A stretch of 21,966 bases of DNA, from assembly GCA_947589145.1 (NCBI GenBank), contig CANQCB010000013.1:1-21966 (forward strand), given 5' to 3'. Under the pieces are notes generated by a model, which was given only the letters and a program-made list of their open reading frames with translations, did not search any database and was not told the origin of the DNA. Positions 1 to 7,736 of the stretch are shown piece by piece. Source of the DNA: an uncultured Clostridia bacterium (GTDB lineage: Bacteria; Bacillota; Clostridia; Christensenellales; Pumilibacteraceae). A program made the position numbers and the translations under genes. How positions within the stretch are numbered: the stretch's first letter is position 1; each line of letters begins with the position of its first letter.

Positions 1-387
1 AACTCTTCTGCGCTTGGGCGGTCTGCATCCGTTGTGCGGAATGGGCGATACGTCTATGATCGCCGTAACCTTTATGCCGCAAGCCTCTACGGCGCGTATC
101 GCGGATTCTCTGCCCGCACCGGGACCTTTAACATAAACTTCCGCGCTGCGCATTCCTGCGTCATACGCTTCTTTCGCCGCCTTTTCGCAGGCTATCTGAG
201 CCGCGAACGGAGTGCTCTTTCTGCTGCCGCGGAGACCCGTGGCGCCGGCGCTCGAAGCGGTTATGGTGTTGCCTCTCTCATCCGTAACGGTGATGATGGT
301 ATTGTTAAAAGAAGCCTGAATGTGCACCTGACCTTTGTCAACGCCTTTGGTGATTCTTTTCTTTGCCGTAACTTTCTTAACTGCCAT
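1..387 (-). CDS. rpsK: 30S ribosomal protein S11 (stop codon outside window)
   Basis: S11 sits on the platform of the 30S subunit, binds 16S rRNA and helps shape the mRNA exit region. Translation from the ATG at 387 gives a protein beginning MAVKKVTAKKRI and ending HNGCRPPKRRRV at the window edge. That ending is the family's normal C-terminus, so 129 codons are present and probably only the stop is cut off. The conserved core GLRGSRKSTPFAAQ and VKGPGAGRESAIRA are present. A Shine-Dalgarno AAGGAG lies six to seven bases before the ATG, and rpsM ends ten bases upstream. In other Firmicutes rpsD/rpoA/rplQ usually follow; that part is not visible here. Confidence 0.96.
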   Translation of the reverse strand, partial: MAVKKVTAKKRITKGVDKGQVHIQASFNNTIITVTDERGNTITASSAGATGLRGSRKSTPFAAQIACEKAAKEAYDAGMRSAEVYVKGPGAGRESAIRAVEACGIKVTAIIDVSPIPHNGCRPPKRRRV

Positions 388-397
388 TTTCTACTCC

Positions 398-772
398 TTA
401 CGCCTTGGACTTCTTTCTGCTTACAGTGCGCTTCGGACCCTTGCGAGTACGTGCGTTCTGCTTGGTGGACTGACCGCGGACGGGAAGCCCCTTTCTGTGC
501 CTTACTCCGCGATAGCAACCGATTTCCATAAGACGCTTGATACTGAGAGAGACGTCTCTGTGAAGATCTCCCTCCGTAACTACGTTCTTATCAATGTATT
601 CCCTGAGACGCTGTACCTCGTCTTCGGTGAGGTCTTTTACGCGCGTGTCGGGGTTGACTTTGGTTTCCGCCAAAATCTTGTTTGCCGTGGGTCTGCCTAT
701 GCCGTAAATATAGGTGAGTCCTATCTCTACGCGCTTTTCTTTGGGCAAATCGATACCTGCAATTCTTGCCAT
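398..772 (-). CDS. rpsM: 30S ribosomal protein S13
   Basis: S13 is a 30S head protein that contacts the P-site tRNA and forms bridges to the 50S subunit. The 124-residue product has the normal start MARIAGIDLPKEKR, the helix-hairpin-helix stretch around residues 15-30 (YIYGIGRPTANKI), and the conserved basic signature YRGVRHRKGLPVRGQ at 87-101. It ends in a lysine/arginine tail that contacts tRNA in the family. An AGGAG site precedes the ATG. A gap of about 100 bases separates it from rpmJ, unusually wide for this cluster, so separate control of rpsM-rpsK is possible. Confidence 0.97.
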   Translation of the reverse strand: MARIAGIDLPKEKRVEIGLTYIYGIGRPTANKILAETKVNPDTRVKDLTEDEVQRLREYIDKNVVTEGDLHRDVSLSIKRLMEIGCYRGVRHRKGLPVRGQSTKQNARTRKGPKRTVSRKKSKA

Positions 773-871
773 TTTGTTCTCCTGATTGGTTTAGATAAAT
801 TATCTATATCATCACGCTTCGCCCGTCGTCGTGGAATGTCAACTCGGAACGAAAGCAAATTATTTTCGGAC

Positions 872-988
872 TTAGCCTTGTCTCTGCTTGTGGTTGGGGT
901 ATTTGGAACAAATTACCATTACCTTACCGTGTCTCTTTATGACTTTGCATTTGTCGCACATGGGTTTTACGGAAGTACGAACTTTCAT
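872..988 (-). CDS. rpmJ: 50S ribosomal protein L36
   Basis: This is a very short gene of 38 codons. It reads MKVRTSVKPMCDKC, then VIKRHGKVMVICSKYPNHKQRQG. The zinc-ribbon ligands Cys11, Cys14, Cys27 and His33 are all present, so this is the zinc-binding (C+) form of L36, a small protein buried in 23S rRNA of the large subunit. An AAGGAG Shine-Dalgarno lies seven bases before the ATG at 988. Its position between infA and rpsM is the standard one in Firmicutes. Confidence 0.96.
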   Translation of the reverse strand: MKVRTSVKPMCDKCKVIKRHGKVMVICSKYPNHKQRQG

Positions 989-1021
989 AATATATCTCCT
1001 TGAAACTGATTTTCTTTTTTG

Positions 1022-1243
1022 TCAGGTTTTGTTGCGGTAAGTTATCCTGCCGCGAGTTATGTCGTACGGTGACATCTCGATCTTCACCGAGTCTCCTTCG
1101 AGTATCCTGATGTAGTGCTGCCGTATCTTACCGGATATTGTTGCGGTTACGATAAATCCGTTGGTAAGTTTTACCTTGAACATCGCGCCGCGCAAACATT
1201 CGATTACGACGCCCTCCGCTTCAATAGCGTCAGATTTCGACAT
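1022..1243 (-). CDS. infA: Translation initiation factor IF-1
   Basis: IF-1 is a single OB-fold protein that occupies the ribosomal A site during initiation and assists IF-2 and IF-3. The product is 73 residues, near the usual 71-72. It carries the family hallmarks: an N-terminal EAEGVVIECLRGAMFKVKL, the GKIRQHYIRILEGDSV segment (residues 38-52), and a C-terminal DITRGRITYR. A strong GGGAGG site lies just before the ATG at 1243. It follows the KOW gene by 13 bases and precedes rpmJ by 33, as in many Firmicutes alpha-operon clusters. Confidence 0.97.
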   Translation of the reverse strand: MSKSDAIEAEGVVIECLRGAMFKVKLTNGFIVTATISGKIRQHYIRILEGDSVKIEMSPYDITRGRITYRNKT

Positions 1244-1256
1244 ATATCCTCCCTGT

Positions 1257-1490
1257 TTAGTCAGAAGTCAATCTTCTGATTGCCGTCACAAGTGCGGCGT
1301 CCGTCTTGGGAACGGTCACGCTTATGCCCGTGTCGGACAAATGTTTAACGTTCTTTTTCTTCGGAGCGGCAAGCGCGTGACGTTTACCGTCCGCTACGAG
1401 AGCATAGCCCTTTTCGTCAAACCCGAGGACGATGTAAGTCTTGCCTTTATCGCCGCCCGCTTTGCTTATGACTGCGCTTCCCGTCTGCAT
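1257..1490 (-). CDS. KOW-domain RNA-binding protein (L14e-like small protein)
   Basis: This is a 77-residue basic protein with a KOW-type beta-barrel motif at the N-terminus (roughly residues 4-35, VISKAGGDKGKTYIVLGF) and a lysine stretch APKKKNVKHL around 42-51. Small KOW proteins of this kind are commonly encoded between map and infA in Clostridia and are annotated as RNA-binding or L14e-like; the exact role is not established as far as I know. The start is four bases after the map stop codon, so translation is probably coupled to map. A ribosomal or rRNA-linked role is inferred from the motif and location only. Confidence 0.85.
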   Translation of the reverse strand: MQTGSAVISKAGGDKGKTYIVLGFDEKGYALVADGKRHALAAPKKKNVKHLSDTGISVTVPKTDAALVTAIRRLTSD

Positions 1491-1494
1491 AATC

Positions 1495-2238
1495 TCACTC
1501 CGTTAATATCTCGGCGCCGTTTGCGGTGACAAGCACCGTGTTCTCGTAATGCGCCGCCGGAAGTCCGTCCGCCGTTCGACAAGTCCAACCGTCGCGGTCG
1601 ATCCCGACATTCCAATCGCCCATGGTTATCATCGGCTCGATCGCAAGACACATTCCCGCTTTGAGCGTCGGTCCGGTGCCTGCCCTGCCGTAGTTCTCTA
1701 TGACGGGATCTTCATGCATATTTTTGCCGATACCGTGTCCCGTCATCGCGCGCACAACTCCGTACCCCGCAAGTTCCGCGGTGAGCTGTATGGCGTGCTG
1801 TGCGTCGCCGAGACGCGCTCCGTCCTTTATCTTCGCAACACCGTTATAAAAACACTTTCGCGTTACGTCGATAAGGCGTTGCTTTTCCGGGCTTATCTCG
1901 CCTACCGCATACGTCCTCGTGGCGTCGGCGCAATACCCGTCGAGTTTCAAGACGATGTCCACGCTGACTATCTCGCCGTTTTTAAGAACTTTGAGAGAGG
2001 GTATGCCGTGCACGACTATGTCGTCCGTCGATATGCACGCGGCGGCGGGATATCCGTGATACCCTTTGCAGGGAGCGGTCGCGCCGAGAGAAAAAATCTT
2101 TTTCTCTATCTCCGCGTTTATCTCCAAGGTCGTTATGCCCGGGCGAATGAGCGTGCCTACGGTTTCGAAAACCTCTTTGAGCGCTCTTCCCGCTCTTTTT
2201 AACTTTTCGATCTCCTGCCCCGTTCTGATGGGTATCAT
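1495..2238 (-). CDS. map: Type I methionine aminopeptidase
   Basis: Removes the initiator methionine from nascent proteins in the cytosol using a dinuclear metal centre. The 247-residue product has the five metal ligands in order: Asp94, Asp105, His168, Glu201 and Glu232, plus the substrate-contacting His77 in VVHGIPS. There is no N-terminal zinc-finger extension, so it is the short bacterial form. The reading frame stays open for 61 codons further upstream, but those overlap adk. The start MIPIRTGQEIEKLK at 2238 overlaps the adk stop as ATGA, the usual arrangement for coupled genes. Next downstream is the KOW protein. Confidence 0.96.
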   Translation of the reverse strand: MIPIRTGQEIEKLKRAGRALKEVFETVGTLIRPGITTLEINAEIEKKIFSLGATAPCKGYHGYPAAACISTDDIVVHGIPSLKVLKNGEIVSVDIVLKLDGYCADATRTYAVGEISPEKQRLIDVTRKCFYNGVAKIKDGARLGDAQHAIQLTAELAGYGVVRAMTGHGIGKNMHEDPVIENYGRAGTGPTLKAGMCLAIEPMITMGDWNVGIDRDGWTCRTADGLPAAHYENTVLVTANGAEILTE

Positions 2239-2852
2239 CCGAGTACCTTCTTGATCTCCGCAAATACTTCGTCGGGCGTTCCCATTCCGTCTACCGTGAA
2301 GAGTTTGCCCTGCTTCTCGTAATATTCCACGAGAGATGCCGTCTGCGTCGCATATACCTGCAAGCGGGATCTTACCGTTTCTTCCCTGTCGTCCACGCGC
2401 TGCGTCATTTCGCAACCGCATTTCGGGCAGGTGTTAGCCCCGCCGAGCACGGATATGTGCGTCGTATATCCGCAATCGAGGCAACTTCTCCTTCCGCAGA
2501 TCCTGTCCGTCAGGATATCGAAGTCGACGCGTATGTCTATTACTTTGTCGATCTTCGCGATCCCGTCGAGCTGCTGCGCCTGGTTGAGGTTGCGGGGGAA
2601 GCCGTCGAGCATGAAGTTCTTGCCGTGCACCTCGTCCAGTGCGGACTTGACGATTTTAAGCGTCACTTCGTCGGGGACGAGAAGTCCTTTCTTTATATAA
2701 GACCTCGCTTCCTCGCCGATCTCCGTTTGACGTCTCATGTGACGGCGGAATATGTCGCCCGTCGATATGTGGGTCAAACCGTAGTTTTCTTCGATACGCG
2801 TTGCCTGAGTGCCTTTCCCCGCACCCGGCGCGCCTAAAAGAATTATGTTCAT
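2235..2852 (-). CDS. adk: Adenylate kinase (zinc-lid form)
   Basis: Catalyses ATP + AMP to 2 ADP and keeps the adenylate pool balanced. The 205-residue protein begins MNIILLGAPGAGKGTQ, giving the P-loop at residues 7-15. The AMP-binding STGD (30-33) and DGFPR (83-87) are present. The LID carries four cysteines, Cys124, Cys127, Cys142 and Cys145, which bind a structural zinc in many Gram-positive adenylate kinases. DDREETVRSRL at 154-164 is the conserved nucleotide-binding arm. A GGGGG-rich ribosome site precedes the ATG. The 93-base gap from secY is larger than elsewhere in the cluster. Confidence 0.97.
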   Translation of the reverse strand: MNIILLGAPGAGKGTQATRIEENYGLTHISTGDIFRRHMRRQTEIGEEARSYIKKGLLVPDEVTLKIVKSALDEVHGKNFMLDGFPRNLNQAQQLDGIAKIDKVIDIRVDFDILTDRICGRRSCLDCGYTTHISVLGGANTCPKCGCEMTQRVDDREETVRSRLQVYATQTASLVEYYEKQGKLFTVDGMGTPDEVFAEIKKVLG

Positions 2853-2945
2853 CTTATCCCCCTTTTCGACACCGCAGCGCCCTCGCGCCGCCCTGCCGAA
2901 AACAAACCGTAAGCGTTTAAGCCGACGACTTACGCCGCGATCGTT

Positions 2946-4301
2946 TTATTTCAAAAAGCCCTTATACTGCCGCATCATCAACTGGCTTTCGAGCTGTTTC
3001 TGGAAGTCGAGAGCCACCGATACGACGATCAGCATACCCGTCGAACTGAACGCGCTCGTAAGCCCGTTGCTTTGAAGATCCGGGAATGCCGCCGCGTTTA
3101 CCCAAGTCAGGATAAGACCGGGAACGACGAACACGAGGAGCAGGTAAATCGCGCCGAAAAGCGTCAATCTTCTGTTCACTCTTTTGAGGTATTCCATCGT
3201 CGCTTTACCCGGTCGTATGCCCGGAATAAAGCCGCCGTATTGCTGCAAGTTTCTTGCGACCTCGTCGGGTCGGAACTGTATGAGCGAATAGAAATAACTG
3301 AAAAACAATATGAGCAGACCGGCAAGTACGTAATAGCCCCAAGGAAGCGTTCCCGTCGGCGAGAAATATTGATACCACCAGTTAGTGCCCCGAACTCCGC
3401 AAAGCTGCATTATGAGCTGAGGGAAGGAAATTATCGCCGTTGCGAAAATTATGGGAAGCACGCCGGACGCGTTGATCTTGATGGGGATATGAGTACTCTG
3501 TCCGCCGTATTGTTTTCTGCCCTTGATCTGCTTTGCATACTGTACGGGAACTTTGCGCTCCGCTCCGTCGATAAATACCATAAATCCGAAAATTACGATT
3601 ATTATGAGGAAGAATGTAAGAAGCTGCCAAGGCGCGGAGTCCGGATGAGTGCCCCAAGACGTTATGTTGTTGAGAATGGCAAGTCCCGCGGATGAAAGGA
3701 TACCGACGAAAATCATAAGAGAGATACCGTTGCCGATACCGAGGTCGGTAAGTTTCTCGCCCAGCCACATGGTGAATATCGCGCCTGCGACAAGGACTAT
3801 CGATACTATCATTCCGACTACCCACACGGGCATCTCGACCGAGAAAATACCCGTTTGAAGATAAGTCGTGGTATTGCCTTCGTCGACGTACATATTCGCA
3901 AGGCTGATCGTTACCCCGATAGCCTGCACGAGAGCAAGTATAACCGTAAGCACGCGAGTGAACATAGCGGTCTTTCGCTTTCCTTCGTCGCCCTGTTTAC
4001 TCCAACGTTCAAGCACGGGAATCGCAACCGTGAGCAGTTGCGCTATTATAGACGCGTTAATATAAGGAGAAATACCGAGGGCGAGGAGCGCGCCGTTTCC
4101 GAGCGCATTACCCGATATGCCGTTGAGCAGCACCAGAAACGAGTTCTGAGTGCTTCCCTCGAACGCCGTCGCCAAATCGGGCGAGACGCCGGGCGTAGGT
4201 ATCCAGCACCCTACTCTGTATATGAACAGAATCAAAAGGGTGAAGAGTAGCTTCGTCCGTACTTCCTTATTCTTGAACGCATTTGCCAGAGTCTTGAACA
4301 T
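2946..4301 (-). CDS. secY: Protein translocase channel subunit SecY
   Basis: SecY is the channel of the Sec translocon and moves unfolded proteins across, or into, the cytoplasmic membrane with SecE, SecG and SecA. The 451-residue product shows about ten hydrophobic segments. The first begins after MFKTLANAFKNKEVRTK. The cytosolic loop VPVQYAKQIKGRKQYGGQS, near residue 260, contains the basic residues used for SecA and ribosome contact. The family signature GLGIGNGISL is represented here by DLGIGNGISLMIF. It starts two bases after the rplO stop, so the genes are tightly coupled. Length and start are normal for Firmicutes. Confidence 0.97.
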   Translation of the reverse strand: MFKTLANAFKNKEVRTKLLFTLLILFIYRVGCWIPTPGVSPDLATAFEGSTQNSFLVLLNGISGNALGNGALLALGISPYINASIIAQLLTVAIPVLERWSKQGDEGKRKTAMFTRVLTVILALVQAIGVTISLANMYVDEGNTTTYLQTGIFSVEMPVWVVGMIVSIVLVAGAIFTMWLGEKLTDLGIGNGISLMIFVGILSSAGLAILNNITSWGTHPDSAPWQLLTFFLIIIVIFGFMVFIDGAERKVPVQYAKQIKGRKQYGGQSTHIPIKINASGVLPIIFATAIISFPQLIMQLCGVRGTNWWYQYFSPTGTLPWGYYVLAGLLILFFSYFYSLIQFRPDEVARNLQQYGGFIPGIRPGKATMEYLKRVNRRLTLFGAIYLLLVFVVPGLILTWVNAAAFPDLQSNGLTSAFSSTGMLIVVSVALDFQKQLESQLMMRQYKGFLK

Positions 4302-4303
4302 TT

Positions 4304-4747
4304 TTATTTAACCTCTGCCGTACCGCCTGCTGCCGTAATCTTCTTTTCGGCATTCTCGGTGAATTTCTTCGCGACTACGGTAAGTTTTTTGGTGAGTTCG
4401 CCGTCGCCGAGTATTTTGAGCCCGTACGGCTCGATCTTGGAAAGTATTCCTCTTTCAAGAAGAAGTTCCGCCGTAACCGTCGTGCCGTTTTCGAATATTT
4501 CGAGTTCGCTTACGTTGACCGTGGAATATACCTTTTTCCAATTATTGTCGAAACCCGCTTTGGGAAGTCTGCGCGTAAGTCCGAAAATCTGACCTTCGAA
4601 ACCGGGGCGTACTCCGCCGCCGCTTCTCGCCCACTGACCTTTCGCGCCCTTGCCCGAAGTCTTACCCGTGCCGGATCCGATACCTCTGCCGAGACGTTTG
4701 GGAGCTTTCTTCGCTCCTTTTGCCGGTTTTAATTCGTTTATAATCAT
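4304..4747 (-). CDS. rplO: 50S ribosomal protein L15
   Basis: L15 is a late-assembling large-subunit protein whose extended N-terminal half threads through 23S rRNA. The 147-residue product has the glycine/lysine-rich N-terminal arm RLGRGIGSGTGKTSGKGAKG (about residues 18-37) and the GFEGQIFGLTRRLPKAGF segment that follows. The C-terminal globular part is normal. It lies between rpmD and secY as expected in the spc operon. Confidence 0.97.
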   Translation of the reverse strand: MIINELKPAKGAKKAPKRLGRGIGSGTGKTSGKGAKGQWARSGGGVRPGFEGQIFGLTRRLPKAGFDNNWKKVYSTVNVSELEIFENGTTVTAELLLERGILSKIEPYGLKILGDGELTKKLTVVAKKFTENAEKKITAAGGTAEVK

Positions 4748-4762
4748 AGTTTTATACCTCTG

Positions 4763-4948
4763 TTAAGCCTCGCTGACCTCTACGAGGTGCTTGACTACGA
4801 ATATCATGCCGCGCGTGCATTCGTTGTCTTTCTTTACGACGGTTTGACCTATCTTCCGAAGTCCGAGCGCCTCTACCGTCTTTTGCTGCTTGGCAAGTCT
4901 GCCGCTTGTACTCTTGACGAGAGTAATCTTTAACATCTTATCTGCCAT
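4763..4948 (-). CDS. rpmD: 50S ribosomal protein L30
   Basis: L30 is a small two-helix, three-strand protein on the large subunit. The product is 61 residues with the conserved KITLVKSTSGRLAKQQKTVEALGL and the downstream KIGQTVVKKDN motif. L30 is absent from some bacterial lineages but regular in Firmicutes. It is placed between rpsE and rplO with short spacers. Confidence 0.96.
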   Translation of the reverse strand: MADKMLKITLVKSTSGRLAKQQKTVEALGLRKIGQTVVKKDNECTRGMIFVVKHLVEVSEA

Positions 4949-4959
4949 TTCGATTCACC

Positions 4960-5472
4960 TCACGCCTGTATTTCTTCCACGGTCTTGCCGCGAAGAGCCG
5001 CTATCTGCTCGGGAGAACGGAGTTGTTTGAGCCCTTCGAGCGCCGCGCGAACGGTGTTGATGGGGTTGCGCGAACCGTAAGACTTCGTCGTTATGTTCTT
5101 TATTCCGGCAAGTTCCACCACCGCACGGACGCTGCCGCCCGCGATGACGCCGTTACCTTCGGGAGCCGGCTTCATGAGAACCGTACTCTTTCCGAATTTG
5201 CCGTTTGCCGTATGAGGAATGGTCGTTCCGTTGAGCGGGATCGTAATCATTTGACGGCGAGCGATAAGCTCCGCTTTCTTGATAGCTTCGGGAACTTCCT
5301 TGGCCTTGCCCGTTCCGATACCCACTTTGCCCTTTCCGTCGCCCACTACAACGAGCGCCGCAAAACGCATTATTCGTCCGCCTTTGACGACTTTGGTTAT
5401 TCTGTTGACCGCGACGAGTTTGCTGTTTATGCCGTCGTCCTGTTTAAGTTCTTCTTTCTCTCTTCTTGCCAT
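4960..5472 (-). CDS. rpsE: 30S ribosomal protein S5
   Basis: S5 helps form the mRNA entry tunnel and the decoding-fidelity region of the 30S subunit. The product from the ATG at 5472 is 170 residues and starts MARREKEELKQ. It contains the S5 double-stranded-RNA-binding fold, including GDGKGKVGIGTGKAKEVPEAI (about 44-64) and the C-terminal domain with GSRNPINTVRAAL. A GTG at 5481 would add MTT, but the GAGG Shine-Dalgarno at 5481-5484 overlaps that codon and sits eight bases before the ATG, so the ATG is preferred. Confidence 0.95.
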   Translation of the reverse strand: MARREKEELKQDDGINSKLVAVNRITKVVKGGRIMRFAALVVVGDGKGKVGIGTGKAKEVPEAIKKAELIARRQMITIPLNGTTIPHTANGKFGKSTVLMKPAPEGNGVIAGGSVRAVVELAGIKNITTKSYGSRNPINTVRAALEGLKQLRSPEQIAALRGKTVEEIQA

Positions 5473-5482
5473 TGTCGTCACC

Positions 5483-5845
5483 TCAAATTTCCAGACCGCC
5501 GCTGCGCGCGCCGTCTGCGAGTGCCTTTACTCTGCCGATATAAAGATAACCGCCTCTGTCAAAGACCGCTTTCTTGATCCCCAGCGCCTTCGCTTTCTCC
5601 GCAATGGCGCGACCTACCAATTCCGCAGCTTCCGACTTGGTCTTGCCGCCGAAATCCACGCCTTTGGAAACGGTGGAGGCGGCGCAAAGAGTTACCTGCT
5701 TTTCATCGTCGATAAGTTGAGCATAGATGTGTACGCTGCTGCGATATACCGAAAGACGGGGACGTTCCGCCGTGCCGTTGACGTGCTCGCGGACTCTCTT
5801 GTGTCTCTTTTGTCTGATTTGGTTTTTATTGCTCTTGTTTATCAT
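5483..5845 (-). CDS. rplR: 50S ribosomal protein L18
   Basis: L18 binds 5S rRNA and, together with L5, anchors it in the central protuberance. The 120-residue product has a basic N-terminal arm (MINKSNKNQIRQKRHKRVRE), the core ERPRLSVYRSSVHIYAQLIDD, and a C-terminal half with KALGIKKAVFDRGGYLYIGRV, all diagnostic. It follows rplF by nine bases and is followed closely by rpsE. Confidence 0.97.
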   Translation of the reverse strand: MINKSNKNQIRQKRHKRVREHVNGTAERPRLSVYRSSVHIYAQLIDDEKQVTLCAASTVSKGVDFGGKTKSEAAELVGRAIAEKAKALGIKKAVFDRGGYLYIGRVKALADGARSGGLEI

Positions 5846-5854
5846 AACTCTTTA

Positions 5855-6421
5855 TTACTTCTTACCCGAAGTCTTGCCCTCCTTGCGGATTACGACTTCG
5901 TCGCTGTAATGTATACCGTATCCGTGATAAGGCTCTACCGGACGGGCGGCCTTGACCTTAGCCGCGAACTGTCCGACAGCCTCTTTCGACATGCCCGTGA
6001 TAACGACTTGAAGGGTCTTTTTGTCCTTGTCGTCGCCTTCCTTCGCCTCGGCTTTGACGCCAGAAGGAAGTTCGAACTCTACGGGGTGCGAATATCCGAT
6101 ATTGAGAACGAGTTTATTGCCCTGAACCGCCGCTCTGTAACCGACGCCCGCAATTATAAGAGTCTTGCTGAACGGAGTTACCGCGCCGTTTACCATGTTG
6201 GCAATGAGCTGACGGTAAAGTCCGTGAGCGGCTCTCGCCTCGTTTATCTCGGCATTGCGCTCGACTATTACGTGGCCGTTCTCTATCTTTACGGTGATGT
6301 ATTTGCTTGCTATTTTTTGTTGGCTCTCTCCGAGAGGTCCTTTTACGCTGACGACGTTGCCGTCAACGGCTACTTCGACCTTTGCGGGGATCGCTATGGG
6401 TAATCTACCTATACGAGACAT
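5855..6421 (-). CDS. rplF: 50S ribosomal protein L6
   Basis: L6 lies near the sarcin-ricin loop and the factor-binding site of the 50S subunit. The 188-residue product has two copies of the L6 fold. The N-terminal one starts MSRIGRLPIAIP, and the C-terminal one ends in PVEPYHGYGIHYSDEVVIRK, the family signature region. A slightly longer charged linker (AKEGDDKDKKTLQ, about 125-137) and a lysine tail make it a few residues longer than the common 178-180. It starts ten bases after rpsH. Confidence 0.97.
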   Translation of the reverse strand: MSRIGRLPIAIPAKVEVAVDGNVVSVKGPLGESQQKIASKYITVKIENGHVIVERNAEINEARAAHGLYRQLIANMVNGAVTPFSKTLIIAGVGYRAAVQGNKLVLNIGYSHPVEFELPSGVKAEAKEGDDKDKKTLQVVITGMSKEAVGQFAAKVKAARPVEPYHGYGIHYSDEVVIRKEGKTSGKK

Positions 6422-6431
6422 TGTGCCCTCC

Positions 6432-6848
6432 TTACCAAACGTACGCGAGCACTTCGCCGCCGACTTTGTTCGCTCTCGCGCTTCTGTCCGTCATTACGCC
6501 TTTCGAAGTGGAGATGATCGCGATTCCCAAACCGTCGAGCACCTTGGGAAGGTCCTCGCAATTTGCGTATACGCGCAGTCCGGGCTTGGATATTCTTTTG
6601 AGATTGGTTATTACTCTCTGTCCCGCCGGACCGTATTTCAACGTAATCTTTATTACGTCGTGTTCTTTTTTCGATTCGGCGTCCGCTTCTTTGACGACTT
6701 CGACAGCGGAAACATATCCTTCTTCGAGAAGTATGTCCGCTATCGCTTTTTTCATCTTGGAAAGAGGTACGCTTACCGTTTCCTTGCGCGCGGTGAGCGC
6801 GTTTCTGACTCTTGTGAGAAGATCTGCAATGGGATCCGTTGTAATCAT
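6432..6848 (-). CDS. rpsH: 30S ribosomal protein S8
   Basis: S8 is a primary binder of 16S rRNA and in some bacteria also represses the spc operon. The product is 138 residues from MITTDPIADLLTRVRNAL to the conserved ending VGGEVLAYVW; STSKGVMTDRSAR is the family signature. The frame stays open upstream to 6908, but that region overlaps rpsN. A GGAGG site eight bases before the ATG at 6848 fixes the start. A charged insertion EADAESKKEHD around residues 53-63 accounts for the length slightly above the usual 132. Confidence 0.96.
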   Translation of the reverse strand: MITTDPIADLLTRVRNALTARKETVSVPLSKMKKAIADILLEEGYVSAVEVVKEADAESKKEHDVIKITLKYGPAGQRVITNLKRISKPGLRVYANCEDLPKVLDGLGIAIISTSKGVMTDRSARANKVGGEVLAYVW

Positions 6849-6861
6849 TTTTCGCGCCTCC

Positions 6862-7047
6862 TTACCAACTTGATTTCTTAACGCCGGGGATCTCTCCCTT
6901 GTATGCAAGTTCTCTGAAACAGATTCTGCAAATTCCGTATTTGCGGAGAACTGCGTGCGGTCTGCCGCAAACGGAACATCTCGTGTATGCTCTCGTCGAG
7001 AATTTTGCAGGTCTCTGCTGTTTGTTTTTCATTGCTTTCTTTGCCAT
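6862..7047 (-). CDS. rpsN: 30S ribosomal protein S14, zinc-ribbon type (S14Z)
   Basis: S14 completes the 30S head near the decoding site. This is the short zinc form of 61 residues. Cys24, Cys27, Cys40 and Cys43 form the two CxxC pairs, and the protein ends GVKKSSW as expected. Bacillota that carry a second, zinc-free S14 usually encode it elsewhere and use it under zinc starvation; only the zinc form is seen here. It has the standard position between rplE and rpsH. Confidence 0.97.
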   Translation of the reverse strand: MAKKAMKNKQQRPAKFSTRAYTRCSVCGRPHAVLRKYGICRICFRELAYKGEIPGVKKSSW

Positions 7048-7058
7048 GGTAGTTCTCC

Positions 7059-7700
7059 TTAATTCCTGAATGGCATTCCGAGTTTGGTCAGAAGCGCCTT
7101 TGCCTCGTCGTCGGTCTTTGCGGTCGTGATCACGGCCACATCGAATCCGCGCAGTTTTTCCACGAGTTCATAAGCGATTTCGGGGAAAATTATCTGTTCT
7201 TTGACTCCGAGCGCGTAGTTGCCTCTGCCGTCGAAAGACTTACCCGATACGCCGCGGAAGTCACGAACGCGAGGGAGCGCAATCGATACGAGCTTGTCGA
7301 AAAACTCATACGCTTTCAATCCTCTGAGCGTTACTTTCGCGCCGATCGTCATGCCCTCTCTGACTTTGAAGTTTGCGACCGACTTTTTCGCCTTACAGAT
7401 CACGGGCTTTTGTCCCGTTATCAGTCCGAGTTCGGATATGGCGGTCTGTACGCTCTTCGCATTGTCCTTGACGTCGCCCAATCTCATGTTTACGACGATT
7501 TTGTCGATCTTGGGTACTTCCATGACGTTTTTGTATCCGCGTTCGCTTTCAAGCGCAGGTACGATCTCTTCGAGATAACGCGCGTACAATCTGTTTCTGC
7601 CGTCCTGCGAGTATTTCTTCGCAGCGGCTTGCTTTTTCGTTACAGGTTCAGCGGCTTTCTGTCCTGCCGATGCCGCCTGTTTCTTATTCGTTTCTGCCAC
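7059..7700 (-). CDS. rplE: 50S ribosomal protein L5 with N-terminal extension
   Basis: L5 binds 5S rRNA and contacts the P-site tRNA and the 30S head. The L5 core runs from about residue 34 (GRNRLYARYLEEIVPAL) to the end (LLTKLGMPF), with NMRLGDVKDNAK and the SFDGRGNYALGVKEQIIFPE stretch. The 213-residue length exceeds the usual 179-180 because of about 33 extra residues at the N-terminus, rich in Lys, Ala and Gln. The start is a GTG at 7700. A GGAGGG site at 7708-7713, seven bases upstream, supports it, and no later in-frame start lies ahead of the core. The extension is therefore likely translated. Confidence 0.94.
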   Translation of the reverse strand: MAETNKKQAASAGQKAAEPVTKKQAAAKKYSQDGRNRLYARYLEEIVPALESERGYKNVMEVPKIDKIVVNMRLGDVKDNAKSVQTAISELGLITGQKPVICKAKKSVANFKVREGMTIGAKVTLRGLKAYEFFDKLVSIALPRVRDFRGVSGKSFDGRGNYALGVKEQIIFPEIAYELVEKLRGFDVAVITTAKTDDEAKALLTKLGMPFRN

Positions 7701-7707
7701 TATGGGT

Positions 7708-7713
7708 CCCTCC
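7708..7713 (-). promoter_or_regulatory. Ribosome binding site for rplE
   Basis: GGAGGG on the minus strand lies seven bases upstream of a GTG codon. It decides the start of L5 and supports the unusual N-terminal extension being real rather than an annotation artefact. Confidence 0.8.
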
Positions 7714-7736
7714 GGTATTTTCTACCTTGTTCTCGA

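Noticed and set aside
773..871. Internal promoter before rpsM
   Set aside because: TTGACA is present, but no acceptable -10 lies 15-19 bases downstream; the AT-rich hexamers are about 25-31 bases away.
2239..2421. Upstream extension of map by 61 codons
   Set aside because: It lies inside adk, is low-quality arginine-rich sequence, and the ATGA overlap start gives the normal family N-terminus.
6849..6908. Upstream extension of rpsH by 20 codons
   Set aside because: It overlaps rpsN, and the GGAGG site points to the ATG at 6848.
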